NCBI GenBank assembly: GCA_963575645.1 | Contig: OY754472.1 | Span: forward strand, 2,604,001 to 2,668,000 | DNA: 64,000 bases | Source: Xanthostigma xanthostigma | Taxonomy: Eukaryota; Arthropoda; Insecta; Raphidioptera; Raphidiidae | Direction of reading: 5' to 3' | Shown: positions 11,701-22,460 of the stretch, piece after piece | How positions within the stretch are numbered: the stretch's first letter is position 1 | Layout: the number at the start of each line of letters is the position of its first letter | The notes under the pieces: model-generated | Databases searched by the model: none | Told to the model about the DNA's origin: nothing | What the model saw: the letters and a program-made list of their open reading frames with translations, nothing else | Program-made: the position numbers and the translations under genes

Positions 11701-12651
11701 AGGATTTAACTGATTGTACTGCCGCGTTTGTTACTATCGCAACATTCTAACAGTCAATATAATATTTTTATTTCATAAAAATGTGAAAAATCTACGAAAT
11801 AATCGATTCATTGGATGTGAAAAAATGAATCATTTCTATTCAATTTAAAGTCTGTTTGTAAGTAAAAGTAAATTCAACGTCTTATACGAAATTCATTTAA
11901 TAATGTTAATAATAAAGCCATAATGAAGGTGGAAACACGTCGATGTGTCGTTTATGGTACCGCATACTTCACTTTACTCTCTATCTCTCTCACACTCATT
12001 GCATTAATGGGTGAACCGGGCGAACGGATGGAAACGGATTTTTCAGACCACTTCCCCCACCACTTTTCGCCTTACCGACGGATTTCTGAGGAGAGAAATC
12101 TGGCAGCCCTGATTCAGAGACAATAAACGTCCACTTTTGTTAACGTTCTATCGCTGCGCGCGCACAAAGCAAACTTCAATACATGCATAGTGTGAAGCCA
12201 ATATATAAAAGTCGTCACAAAAACCAGCGCTTAAAAGCTAGCGGTTAAACCTAGCGGCAAAACCAGCCTCGTGTGCAGCGGTCTTAAAGATTAAATTGTT
12301 TCTTGAAATTACATATACGTTTTTGGAAACCTAAAATTATTTAAATAGGCCTTACTGCAAGTTTAGTTGCATAATTTACTGGAAATAAAATGTGAAAACA
12401 TTTGATATTCTGAATTTTTGTGCCTCTGCTGTGTAACTCAATAATTTAAAAACTGATACTGTTGTATTTTTAACAAATTATATTTAAAAATACTCACCAA
12501 CAAAAACATTGGTTTTACATCCAAGACCAAGGTTAAGGTTCATATCATGTTTCTTTTTATGTACAGTTAAATGATCTTCGTTTGTGAAACTCATGTTGCA
12601 CCCCTCATTTGCACAAGCAAACGGTTTATCTGAGTCACCCATCTTGTTCAT
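5713..12651 (-). CDS. Atf-2: Atf-2, bZIP transcription factor (ATF2/ATF7/CREB5 family), 665 aa
   Basis: Three exons join in frame: 12498-12651, 9281-10681 and 5713-6155, giving 666 codons with stop. Exon 1 encodes a C2H2 finger (C13, C18, H31, H35; KPFACANEGCNMSFTNEDH). The first junction rebuilds VADQTPTPTRF, the stress-kinase docking segment of ATF2, with its TP sites at T55 and T57 (T69/T71 in human ATF2). A long low-complexity Ser/Lys/Asn region follows. The bZIP lies at about residues 448-510 (basic region ERNRAAAVRSREKRKK, then the leucine zipper and the family hallmark QLLLAHKDC). Exon 3 is a poorly conserved tail. The protein binds CRE/AP-1 sites in the nucleus and responds to p38/JNK. 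The ATG at 12651 gives the usual short leader before the finger. Introns are full of MITEs; one starts about 15 bp from the exon 3 acceptor. Confidence 0.93.
6171..6752. mobile_element. MITE family M4, first copy, next to the last Atf-2 acceptor
   Basis: It starts GGTTGTCTGTAAAGTCGG and ends in ...AAGACGTTATCACGTCAAAA. The subterminal blocks ACGTGATAACGT and ACGTTATCACGT are inverted. A second copy is at 18323-18879 in homogentisate dioxygenase intron 2. The left border is separated from the splice acceptor at 6156 only by an A-run, which acts as the polypyrimidine tract on the minus strand. Confidence 0.55.
6753..7736. other. Atf-2 intron 2 sequence, AT-rich, nothing recognised
   Basis: Runs of A and T with scattered repeat-like phrases. 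No coding potential or clear terminal repeats were seen. Confidence 0.3.
7737..7913. mobile_element. Short MITE with about 25-bp inverted ends
   Basis: The ends TAGGCGCGCACTACGATTTA and its reverse complement enclose about 125 bp that is GC-richer than the intron around it. No clear target duplication was found, so the superfamily is open. Confidence 0.6.
8225..8860 (-). repeat. LINE 3' fragment (Jockey/CR1-like reverse transcriptase C-terminus)
   Basis: The minus strand encodes LIHRYYGLFHSKMQYGITLW and then WGSAPEAKRVFLLQKKAIRI, the well-known segment after the reverse transcriptase domain in Jockey/CR1-type elements. The frame ends about 8571, and a 3' UTR leads to GATA repeats at 8238-8253. 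It is 5'-truncated, intronic in Atf-2, and antisense to nothing coding. Confidence 0.75.
10815..12290. mobile_element. MITE family M2 copy split by a hAT insertion
   Basis: 10815-11281 and 12112-12290 together match the M2 repeat (AGCAAGAACCAATCAGGAAA, the CACGTGG motif, CAAACGCCCACAA and CTAGCGG blocks), and a hAT element interrupts it at 11282-12111. It lies in Atf-2 intron 1 and carries TGACGTCA near 10842. Confidence 0.65.
11282..12111. mobile_element. Non-autonomous hAT element with 8-bp target duplication
   Basis: Inverted ends CAGGGCTGCCAGAT and ATCTGGCAGCCCTG are flanked on both sides by ATTCAGAG (11274-11281 and 12112-12119). An exact 8-bp duplication and a CAGGG-type tip are diagnostic of hAT. 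The 830 bp interior has no transposase frame. Confidence 0.88.
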
Positions 12652-13133
12652 TTGAAAATTTTGAAATTATAGGTATATAAATACTCAAAAAAAGTTTGGT
12701 TATAATACGTAAAACTCACAACTTATAACGTCATTGAAATATCGTTAAAATTTGACTAATATATAAACTGAATATATAAATATAATAATTAATTAACACA
12801 AATCAATACTGATTGTAAATAAATAACGTAAATTAGTAAAAAAAAGAGCGATTTCAATTAATACAAGGTATGTTTAAAAAGCATGAAGTTCGCGGACTTG
12901 ACCTTTCTTAAAAAGAAGGATATACTTTCTTTTTAATTACTCGAAACTAAAAAATACAGTGACATAAGTAATTCACGTTTACATATAACGTTTCTTTTTG
13001 ATAATTGTCTCATATTTTGAGCCATAATAAAGTTGTGTTGACATTTAGCAACCTAACCACAATTTGTACTAACAAACTAAAAAATATTTGTTTCTATACC
13101 AGTGCGCATCAAACAAATTTTGGATAGAATAAA
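12652..13133. promoter_or_regulatory. Head-to-head promoter region of Atf-2 and Sdhaf3
   Basis: The 482 bp between the two start codons is AT-rich and free of recognised repeats, unlike nearly all other non-coding DNA here. It must hold both 5' UTRs and promoters. No core motif is clear. Confidence 0.4.
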
Positions 13134-13562
13134 ATGAATTTTACGCAAAAACAAAAAGTGCGTTTTCTATATAAAACAATTATGAAATTACACAGAGGCT
13201 TGCCAGAGGAATTGCATTTTTTAGGAAATGCTTACGCACGTGCCGAATTTAAAAAACATAAAAAGTGCCCAGAAGACGAAGCTGCCGTATTTATAAGAGA
13301 ATGGAGTGTAAGCATTGTTGAACTGATCATTGTTCGCTGATTTAAGTTATTAATTGATCATGTACAAATTATTTTGCAGGATTATGCAATCACTTTAAGC
13401 AAGCAGTTGGGATTGCAAGGTCCTAAAACAGGAAGTAAAATCGGTATGCCATTAGCACCAGAAACATTGGATCACTTAAATAACGAACAAGTTGGTCAGC
13501 TATACGAACTTTTATTAGCTGCTTCTGGAATTAAGAAAGATGAAGAGAAATCTAAAACTTAG
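13134..13562 (+). CDS. Sdhaf3: Succinate dehydrogenase assembly factor 3 (ACN9 family, LYR protein), 118 aa
   Basis: Two exons, 13134-13307 and 13380-13562, are joined by a 72-bp intron (GTAAGC...TTTGCAG) in phase 0, giving 118 residues. The N-terminus FLYKTIMKLHRGLPEEL carries the LYR-type motif (LYK) and matches human SDHAF3 (ALYKRVLQLHRVLP). EEAAVFIREW-like and NEQVGQLYELLLAA segments match the family's C-terminal half (DEQIGQLQELM). SDHAF3 acts in the mitochondrial matrix to protect and mature the iron-sulphur subunit of complex II. The protein has the family's usual length. The ATG is the first in frame and lies 482 bp from the Atf-2 ATG on the other strand. Confidence 0.93.
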
Positions 13563-14929
13563 TACATAACGATTATTTAGGAATTATAACTTTGTAATAT
13601 TTTGTGATGTTAAAATCAACAAAATATAGTAATTTAAATGTTAAAATATGTATATTTTCAGAGCATATAAACTCTATCAATTGTCGCATAAACTCGAAAA
13701 TGACTCGACCGATTTGATTTTTTTTTCATTTTATTCGCCTCAATACTAGACAAACTATATATCATTTTTTTCACAATTTCGGAATTCGGGGGACCCTGGG
13801 CACGTGCTCCAAGTGCAGTGCTGGTTTAAAACTCCTCGATGCCTTAAGCATTTCTTGCCTATGGGCCCCAATCTCTGAAACTATTATTAGTAAAAAAAAT
13901 ATTTTTTTCTTTTTTCACAACAGAAAAAATATAATGTTTAACGATAGGAAATGTTAACGAAATATTTGAAACTGCCACCTGGGGCGGATGCCCCGGTTTG
14001 ACACATCCTGATCCGAGGCTGATCAGTGGACTTCAATTAAAAGTAGCTATTTTACGAAGGAAATGGCTGCAGATGATATTATTTCACTATTCATGTTTTA
14101 TACTTACGTTTTTTGTCATTCGCGACTTGCGCTCTGCCGGATTAATCATTAGGCAGAGTAGGCAACTGCCTAGGGCCCCCACATCGACTAGGGGCCCGTG
14201 CACGCACCAAGAAAAAAAAACTTTTCATTGAACGAATATTTTATTTGAAAATTTGTATGAAATTTCCCAACAACAATATTATTTTCTTTCGTTGTTTATT
14301 GTAATTTATTGCATTTAAACACGATAAAATTTAAAATAACTACGTCACGTCTCATTTCTCTTTCCTGACCCATCAAAAAACCTGGATCATCAATTATCTA
14401 TAACCTATTCATTAAGACGGTAAGACCATTTCAATAAAGCTAACGAGTCAGGTAAGGCGATGCTGCAGCATCTAGTCAAAGTAATCATGTTGTTACAATA
14501 TCACATAAGACATTGAAGTAACAGGATGTCTGGAGCCGATCATCTGGAAGTTACATCCCTTCATCAACTTGAATTTGAAAAATTTTTATCTCAATTTTTA
14601 CCAATGTTGCATGTTTAAATACTGGACAACTTGCTCTTTAAATTATTAATTAACTTGTTTTTGTAGTCGCCGATATCAAATAAATATTATGCATAGTTTA
14701 CTTGCACACAGAAAACATACCTGTTTACACAGGGGCGGCTTCCGAAGATTTACTTTTTGTTGATAAACATGTAATCCAGACGCTGATTGTGTTCTTTATT
14801 ATAATTCCAAACATATTAAGAGAATCGTATGAGACGATATGTTTAACTATTTTGTACTTTTCAATTTAAAACTAATTTTCACTTAATATATTCCGGATTT
14901 TTATTGTCTCCTAGTAGTGCTCCGCGAGC
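13563..14929. repeat. Decayed repeat region with hAT-like end phrases
   Basis: GC-rich phrases near 13800-14000 and 14150-14215 (for example ACTGCCTAGGGCCCCC) and near 14732 (CAGGGGCGGCTTC) look like ends of hAT-type elements, but pairs of ends with target duplications could not be matched. No gene seen. Confidence 0.3.
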
Positions 14930-15450
14930 TTTTTAAAAAGACACCCGTAATCCGGATCAACCCCCTTACTAAACGCGGTTCCACGCTATATAAATTTTTC
15001 GCGTCAAAATCACTACATTTTAAAAAACAAAATCCCCCTGCCGCGTCTGTCTGAAAACTACCGAACCGATTTTCATACGGTTTTCACCAATGGACGGAGT
15101 GATTCAAGAGAAAGGTTTATGTGTATAATTCATTATTGTTTTGTGTAAATCGGTTGAGATATGACGATGGTTGTTGAAGATGTCGGGAAAAAATCCCGAC
15201 TGGGCTAGCTTTCATCGAAAACGCTGCCTAATCCCTTTGAAATATAACAAAACAATGTATGGTGGAATTGTTCCTCTTTTATAGGTCTACAGAAAAGTCC
15301 CCGATGGCATGTGTCTATCTTTTAAGGGTAGCTCATTATACTCATTTGAATGTAAGCGCTTTTCGTGGATATCAATTCTGCAACGTAAGTAAGTCGACGA
15401 AAAAATGGTGGCAATCTACAAATTTGGGCGAAGCCGGACCGGGTCGCTAG
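14930..15450 (+). mobile_element. Helitron/Helentron-like repeat (family H2)
   Basis: The copy closes with GAAGCCGGACCGGGTCGCTAG followed by T, a CTAG|T terminus like that of family H1 but with a different body. It includes the phrase GACGAAAAAATGGTGGCA, which recurs near 41150. The left border is uncertain. A Helitron-like copy of another family starts 12 bp downstream. Confidence 0.45.
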
Positions 15451-15462
15451 TAATTTACATCA

Positions 15463-15985
15463 TCATATATATTAATACGTTAAGGTTAAGATGTTTACCT
15501 CCCTTTTTAGAAAAAACCACACAATTTCTCCACATAAATTATATATCATTTTACAGATAATTGCTTGCTCTACTGACATTGACAACTAAAAAATGTATTA
15601 TTGCTTTTGTTTTTGTAAATTAATTAATTATTAAAATTACATTAAGACACAATACAGCAACGCTGAACAACGTCTGCCATCTGACGGCTTTAATTTTGAA
15701 ACAGCGAGCAACGCTGAACAACGTCACAGCAATGCTGCATGATGCCATCTAACGGCTTAGCTCAACGCTTTTGCTACTTGCGCCTCTATATGACAATTTT
15801 AGTAAAATATTTCTTCGATCTGTCATCTGAGCTTCATATTGCAATACAACAAAAAGAAGAACGTTATAAGCAGTGTGCAAAATTAGAAACGAATTGAATA
15901 CCTGCAATCATATTTAAAAAATAATTTTGTAAAGTGATAATTATTATACTTATCTACTGCGAATAATTCGCACAGGTCACACTAG
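15463..15985 (+). mobile_element. Non-autonomous Helitron-like element (family H3), copy 1
   Basis: It begins TCATATATATTAAT directly after an A and ends in the hairpin GTGCGAA-TAA-TTCGCAC, eight bases, then CTAG directly before a T. This is the canonical layout of a Helitron: A|TC...hairpin...CTRR|T. Length is 523 bp and nothing is coded. Three more copies are at 16455-16919, 57378-57853 and 60671-61377. Confidence 0.7.
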
Positions 15986-16454
15986 TAATGAAAGCTTTTA
16001 ATTCCTTTACAAGCTGTTCCACTGAACCGTATTTAGGAAATCATATTATGGTCAGAGTGGGAATACAAAATATTCTAAGCCGCTACTGAAACATATTTGT
16101 AAAATTTCTTTTCCAAACACTTCTTGTATCATGATCAAGGTTTATATATTATTAAAACCAGTTTTCTGGACTTTTATGTGACAATATTTATGAAGAAGTT
16201 TATATATTATTTTTACATATTCTTGCAGTAAACAAGATATAATTTAATTTTAAGATAAACACGATGATTGTTCAGTTTTAATTTTAATTTCAAAAGGACA
16301 ACACGTATTTTCGACTTTGAAATTATATATAGGTACTATGTCTACCTTAAAAGTAAGTTTAAACATTTTTTTGTTATCGAGCGTCTATTATACACAAACC
16401 TAGCCATTCGGTTCGGCTTCGCTCGAGTTTGTAGATTGCCTATTAAAGATAACA
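15986..16454. other. Spacer between two Helitron-like copies in tail-to-tail orientation
   Basis: AT-rich sequence lying between the 3' ends of copies 1 and 2. Nothing was recognised in it. Confidence 0.3.
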
Positions 16455-16919
16455 CTAGTGTGACCTGTGCGAATTATTCGCACTAAATAAGTATAATAAT
16501 TATCACTTTACAAAATTATTTTTTAAATATGATTGCAGGTATTCAATTCGTTTCTAATTTTGCACACTGCTTATAACGTTCATATTTTTGTTGTATTACA
16601 ATATGCAGCATTGCTGTGACGTTGTTCAGCGTTGCCCGTCAGATGGCAGTATGCAGTATTTACAATATGAAGGTCAGATGACAGATCGAAGCGTTGACGT
16701 TGTTTCAAAATTATAGCCGTCAGATGGCAGACGTTGTTCAGCGTTGCTGTTAATTAATTAATTTACAAAAACAAAAGCAATAATAAATTTTTTAGTTGTA
16801 GATGTCAGTAGAGCAAGCAATTATCTGTAAAATGATATATAATTTATGTGGAGAAATTGTGTGGTTTTTTCTAAAAAGGGAGGCAAACATCTTTAACCTT
16901 AAATTATTAATATATATGA
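16455..16919 (-). mobile_element. Non-autonomous Helitron-like element (family H3), copy 2
   Basis: Minus-strand copy with the same TCATATATATTAAT start (at 16919, preceded by A) and the same hairpin-CTAG|T end (at 16455). Together with copy 1 it forms a 1.45-kb inverted pair with 3' ends facing each other. Confidence 0.7.
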
Positions 16920-17517
16920 TGTTTGATTGAATAAGGCTTAATACCATATCGGTCAAAATAGCTTCGCAAGTTCTCACCAACCAAGTAATTATTTTGTTGC
17001 GAGTAATTTTTAAATCGGTAATATCTTCTAAGATATTCATTTAAATGATGCGGTGTCAAGGTCAATTTTTATCTAAATTAAATGCCTAACTAACATAGTT
17101 AATTGGATACTGATTAATACCAAGTCGGTTAAAATAGCTTTGCAAAATCTTATTGATGGTATGTTGAAATGTTCAGCCGTTGTCAAGTGATTGTACAGAC
17201 AGACAAAAATTCTAGAAACGCATTCTCTTGCTTGTCATTTATTGTATAGAAAACTCCCGATTTAGGCTACCACACCGCGATTCGACGGGTACTCAGAGCT
17301 ACTCGAAATTTTGTGCCAAAACTGCTCTGGATGGATTTAGGAAACAAAAAGTGCTGTGCCCAATTCGAACAATTTTGTAACACGAAAAATGTCTTAAACA
17401 AAAGATTATTAATTTTACTTGAAGCCAGAAATTTAATTTTAATCCGGATATCATTCAAAAGTCATAAGAAAACTAAATTATAAAAGAATTTATTTACATT
17501 AATTTTGAAATGTTTAG
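16920..17517. other. Presumed 5' region and intron 1 of homogentisate dioxygenase
   Basis: The phrase TAATACCANNTCGGTNAAAATAGCTT occurs twice (about 16940 and 17120), with N for differing bases. A short first coding exon (a few residues ending in Lys) must lie somewhere upstream of 17518, but I could not identify it. Confidence 0.25.
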
Positions 17518-20500
17518 TACCTGTCCGGATTTGGATCCGAGCTACAATCGGAGCACATCGACTATCCGGGGGCGCTGCCACACGGCCAGAACAGTCCACA
17601 GAAATGTTCGTACAGTCTGTACGCAGAGCAACTGTCCGGTACAGCGTTCACAGCCCCCCGCGACCAAAATCAGCGATCGTGGTTGTATCGAATTCGACCA
17701 TCGGTCGTTCACAGGCCATATGTCAAATGTGAAAATGCGGGTATCGTCAACGACTGGGACGAACAAGAACCTAACCCAAATCAGGTAAACTGTACATTTT
17801 ACTAACAATGAATTGCCGCAGCTAAAGTAATCGTTCGTTTTGTTTCAATCAATCATACGATACTTTGTTCCGATTAATCGATATAACACTAGATGGTTTA
17901 CCGATGTTTTTTACAGCAGTTATACATACGTGATTTAAGACTGCAATCAGGTAAACTGTACATTTTACTAACAATGAATTGCCGTAGCTAAAGTAATCGT
18001 TCGTTTTGTTTCAATCAATCATACGATACTTTGTTCCGATTAATCGATATAACAATAGATGGTTTACCGATGTTTTTTACAACATATGTGATTCAAGACT
18101 GCAATTTTAAATAAACTGCGAAATTGAAAGTTAAATAACGAAATGAAGTTTACACCAAATAAAAATTTCGCCTTTAGAATTCGCACAATTTAATTAATAC
18201 GTTCGAAATGCACTCGTACGATCTAAGGGGGGGCAAACCGGGCAATTGCCCGGGGCGTCAAAATTGAGAGCGGCGCGGCGTCGGCGGCGAAAATTTAAAA
18301 GATGGTTAAAAAACAAAAAAATTGGTTGTCTGTAAAGTCGGTTTACGGACGATAGTTTTACGTGATAACGTATTCAGCTCGAATATAATATTTAATAATA
18401 CATAACCTAAATTTTAGTAGCTGTCAAACTATATTTTTACCGACTAATAATTTGATCAACCAAAGCAAAATACATATTTTTAAGCAATTATAAAAGACAT
18501 TTAAAATAATGTATATATATTATATATTTGTTAACAAACCGTATAATTTATCTGCTGTTATGAAATGCAGATATCTCCCAAGATTTGTTTTTGATACAAA
18601 ATGTAGCTGCGTTTGTGTACAAACTATCAATTGATCAATACATTTCCATTCGTTGTGAATAATATCATATTTTATCCATAATGACGGCGATCAGTTATTT
18701 TTAACAAAATAAAATGACATTTATTAATTATTATTAGCGCCATATTGCCATTGCCGATCTTGCCTCTCTATCGCTTATATCGTGCTCTCGCTTGCACTCT
18801 CAGGCTCAGGCGGAACGTTACACTTTTTCGTGTGTGCAGCTGGTGTTTCATCAATTTATAAGACGTTATCACGTCAAAAAAAATTACACCATCTACGGAA
18901 CAACGCATGGGTAAAAGGCGGCAAATATTATTTTGCCCGGAGCGGCGAAATAGCTGGATCGGGCCCTGCGTACGATAGTCATATCCACTTAATATTTACA
19001 GTTGCGATGGCTGCCGTTCGATTTACCCGCCTCGTCGGAACGTGTCGATTTTGTGCAGGGATTGAAGACAGTTTGTGGGGCGGGCGATTCCAAAATCCGT
19101 CATGGTGCTGCAATATACGTTTATTTATGCAACGCTTCTATGACCAACAAATGTTTTTATAACGCCGATGGAGATTTCTTAATAGGTATGTATATTTAAT
19201 ACTAGCGGTCCCGTCATTTTGAACGGTAACTCCGATCATCATGAAATTTGAACACAACATTCATCTCGGTAAACTAAGATGAATGTGTGTACTCATGTTC
19301 CTCCCTTCCCCATTCGTTCTTTTACACCCGGGTGAAACCGGACAGGACCGCTAATATATATAATTTCAAATTTTTCACGCAGTGCCGCAAAAGGGTACTT
19401 TGACCATAACAACTGAATTTGGAAAAATGGTCGTCGCTCCGAATGAGATCTGCGTTATACAACAAGGTATCCGTTATTCGATATCGGTTAACGAACCGTC
19501 AAGGGGTTACGTGATGGAAGTTTACGATAATCATTTCCGTTTGCCCGATTTGGGACCGATCGGTGCTAACGGGTTGGCCAACCCGAGAGATTTCTTAATG
19601 CCGACAGCTTGGTTTGAGGATAAAGAACACAAAGGTTACGAGATATATTCAAAATATCAAGGAAAATTGTTTGTTGCCGAACAAGATCACAGCCCGTTCG
19701 ATGTGGTAGCGTGGCACGGAAATTATGTTCCGTACAAATATGATTTATCGCTTTTCATGGTTATTAATTCGGTGTCCTTCGATCATTGTGTAAGTATTAT
19801 AAGTTATATATATTTCTTCTTTTTTAATGTCTGAACACAAAATCGAAGACCTGTCTGACAGATAGTGGGGTCTAGCCGAGCCGCGAATTTTTAACTTTTC
19901 GAAATTTTATTTGCAAAACAAAGTCCGAGACATTTTGAAATTTTAATACCTTCACATTTAGTATTTCGTCGTTAGTTCTGTAATACCTCTTATGTGCAAA
20001 AAGTAAAATTTGCAGGAAAGGCCAAAAAGTGGTTATTTCAGCAATGAATGGTAAGAACTAGCGATTTCGGAGGTATATTACTAATTCATACTTATCTTCA
20101 CTATACATGTTTAATTAAGACAAAGTATTTTCTTAAAAAATATTTAACGTTAATCTCGGATTTATTGGCACATGGGAGGAATTATTTAATACAACTTTTC
20201 ACATAAGAGTTACTTCCCCTTGTTGGTTACTGTAAAATTAATTTGGAGGTATTACTAGTGTATAGAGCTCCGTTTCCTGAATCTCTTCATCCAAAAAACG
20301 TAAAATCTGCCAACTATGCACATAAGAGCTATTACAGAACTAACGACGATTTATTAAAATAAATAAGCCACATTATTGAGTCGGGTAAAGTGATTGAAGA
20401 GGTATAGAAATTAAAATAACCACAAAATTTCGTGGTGTAGTGTTTTCTAGTTATTTTTAAAACTCAAGTATTTAATGATTTTATAATAGCTCCATTCCAA

Positions 20501-22460
20501 CCTCTCTGCAACGGGTAACAGAACCGTCAGTCATGCGCAATAACTCAAACGAAACTGTGTCAGTGTTGGAACACGCTTTAGTTACTGCGCATGACTGTGA
20601 CGGTTCTGTTACCGTTCGCAGAGAGGCTGGAACAGAGCTAATATTCGTCCGGATGATGTAAATGAAATGACGGGAACGGAGACGCGTCGAACGATTGAAA
20701 TTAATATTTTTGTTGATTTTTATGATTATAAATGTTAATTTTTTTTTATTTAAAAATTGATTTTATTTAAGCTGACTTGTTTTACGATGAAGTAACGAAT
20801 TTTTAGGATCCGTCGATATTTACTGTGCTAACGTGCCCGTCGAGCAAACCAGGTACCGCGATCGCTGACTTCGTTATATTTCCACCGAGATGGTCGGTTC
20901 AAGAACACACGTTCAGACCTCCTTACTATCACAGTACGTATTCGGTTCACGATACTCAGGTTCCGTTATCGAAATGTTAAAGTAATCGCTACATAACAAA
21001 TTTTCTAGGAAATTGCATGTCAGAATTCATGGGTCTAATAAAAGGTCAATACGAAGCTAAAGCCGGAGGTTTTTGCGAGGGCGGAGCATCGTTACACAGC
21101 ATGATGACCCCACATGGTCCAGATACAACTTGTTTTAATGCTGCATCTAATGCTACGCTTGTACCGGAAAGGGTAGCCGAGGAAACAATGGTATAATAAA
21201 TTATTATTGCAGAAAGGATTGTCGAAAAATTTGATTTAACAATGACCTTAGACTGTGATCCTATATTTACAGTTTCCATTCATCATATGCAGTCTAACTC
21301 TAATGGATTAAGAGCTGGCTACGGAGAAAATGGGTGACTCGGTGCAGAGCTGAAAATTTGCAGAATAATAGGAGATAGTACAAGTAAGTAGGGAAAAAAT
21401 TGCCAGAAGGCTAGGCGGAAGATAAAGAGCCGCCAGAAGGCGCTAATGTTGCGAAAAATCAGTGCACTTCTGGCAATTTTTATACTTATTCTGTAATTCA
21501 AAACTAGATTATATATTATATATATTATACATTATATAGTTATAAGGGCATACTGAAAATTCAAACATGATATAATAATTACATTTGACATATATTCAAA
21601 ATTATTAATGACATTTTGATAGAAATAAAATTAATCGTCATATATTTTCATTAATAAAATTACGTTGTTATAACAACGTAATTTTATTAATTTATTTAAT
21701 TTTATTTCTGTCAAAATGTCATTAATAATTTTGAATATATGTCAAATGTAATTATTATATCATGTTTGAATTTTCAGTATGCCCTTATAACTATATAATG
21801 TATAATATATAATCTAGTTTTGAATTACAGAATAAGTATAGAAATTGCCAGAAGTGCACTGATTTTTCGCAACATTAGCGCCTTCTGGCGGCTCTTTTTC
21901 TTCCGCCTAGCCTTCTGGCAATTTTTTCCCTACTTACTTGTACTATCTCCTATTATTCTGCAAATTTTCAGCTCCGCACCGAGTCACCCATTTTCTCCGT
22001 AGCCAGCTCTCCGTCTATAAACTCCCTGTCATCTAGATTCTAGAACATTAGATTGTACTCACACGAAAACAAATGATTGTTCTATACGATAAAAGATTTT
22101 GATCAAAATGCGTAGAAAAAAATTGTTTCAAAGTGGAACCACAAAAAAACTATGCTAAATGCCTGTATACACAGTTTCAGAAAAATATCGATCAATCAAC
22201 TATTTTTTGAGCAGGATCGATTTAAAACTTTACAATGTATGTTTACAATCTAAGGTCATTGTCAAATCAAAATTTTTGACATTGTTTTCTCAAACTGAGC
22301 ATTAAAAATGCGTTTTCTGCTTTAGGCATTCATGTTTGAGAGTTCGCTCAGTTTAGCAGTTACTAAATGGGGAGCCGAAACTTGTCAAAAATTGGACCCG
22401 GAATACTATAAGTGTTGGCAGACTTTGGCAAAAAATTTCAATCAAGTTTTGGAATTGTGA
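17518..22460 (+). CDS. hgo: Homogentisate 1,2-dioxygenase, six exons found (first short exon missing)
   Basis: Exons 17518-17784, 19002-19185, 19383-19789, 20807-20933, 21009-21190 and 22326-22460 join in frame to 433 residues, from [18 protein letters not shown] to a TGA at 22458. Human HGD has 445, so only about five N-terminal residues are missing; the frame is closed by a TAG just upstream of the first acceptor. The enzyme opens the ring of homogentisate to maleylacetoacetate in tyrosine degradation, in the cytosol. The iron ligands are present with exact family spacing: H328 and E334 in [11 protein letters not shown]364 in TPHGPD (human H335, E341, H371), and the active-site His of VVAWHGNY. 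Intron 3 is mostly a Helitron-like fragment, introns 4 and 6 hold MITEs, and a 166-bp direct repeat duplicates the donor of the first listed exon. The gene is convergent with RBBP4. Confidence 0.95.
17782..18105. repeat. Two tandem 166-bp units spanning the hgo splice donor
   Basis: The sequence CAGGTAAACTGTACATTTTA, with its following 145 bases, is repeated almost unchanged, so the GTAAAC donor at 17785 has a twin at 17951. Confidence 0.85.
18323..18879. mobile_element. MITE family M4, second copy
   Basis: The ends match 6171-6752 (GGTTGTCTGTAAAGTCGG at the left, GACGTTATCACGTCAAAA at the right), while the middle differs. Just upstream, 18220-18300 has an unplaced GC-rich phrase (CCGGGCAATTGCCCGGGG) of transposon character. 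Confidence 0.55.
19204..19356. mobile_element. Short Helentron-like fragment (family H1) filling hgo intron 3
   Basis: It starts CTAGCGGTCCCGTC and ends CCGGACAGGACCGCTAAT, so both ends carry the family terminus in opposite orientation. The intron is 197 bp and about three quarters of it is this fragment. Confidence 0.55.
19967..20348. mobile_element. DNA transposon relic with 4-bp target duplication (family M5), copy 1
   Basis: Inverted ends CGTCGTTAGTTCTGTAATA are flanked by ATTT on both sides (19963-19966, 20349-20352). The second copy (39936-40314) is flanked by ATAT. It is 382 bp and non-coding, in hgo intron 4. Confidence 0.75.
20488..20641. mobile_element. Compact MITE, nearly all inverted repeat
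   Basis: About 60-bp arms (TAGCTCCATTCCAACCTCTC at the left, its reverse relative at the right) flank a 30-bp centre. A TA at each border fits a Tc1/mariner-type target. It is in hgo intron 4. Confidence 0.65.
21217..22290. mobile_element. Nested foldback elements in hgo intron 6
   Basis: An inner 700-bp palindrome (21311-22010, tips AGAGCTGGCTACGG, centre GTTGTTATAACAACGT near 21670) lies inside an outer inverted repeat (TTGATTTAACAATGACCTTA near 21229 and its reverse near 22260). The inner family recurs at 46943-47685. Confidence 0.7.

Noticed and set aside
18782-19162. 126-codon frame across the hgo acceptor at 19002
   Set aside because: It is a frame-shifted reading that starts in a MITE. 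The real hgo frame in 19002-19185 fits the family word for word.
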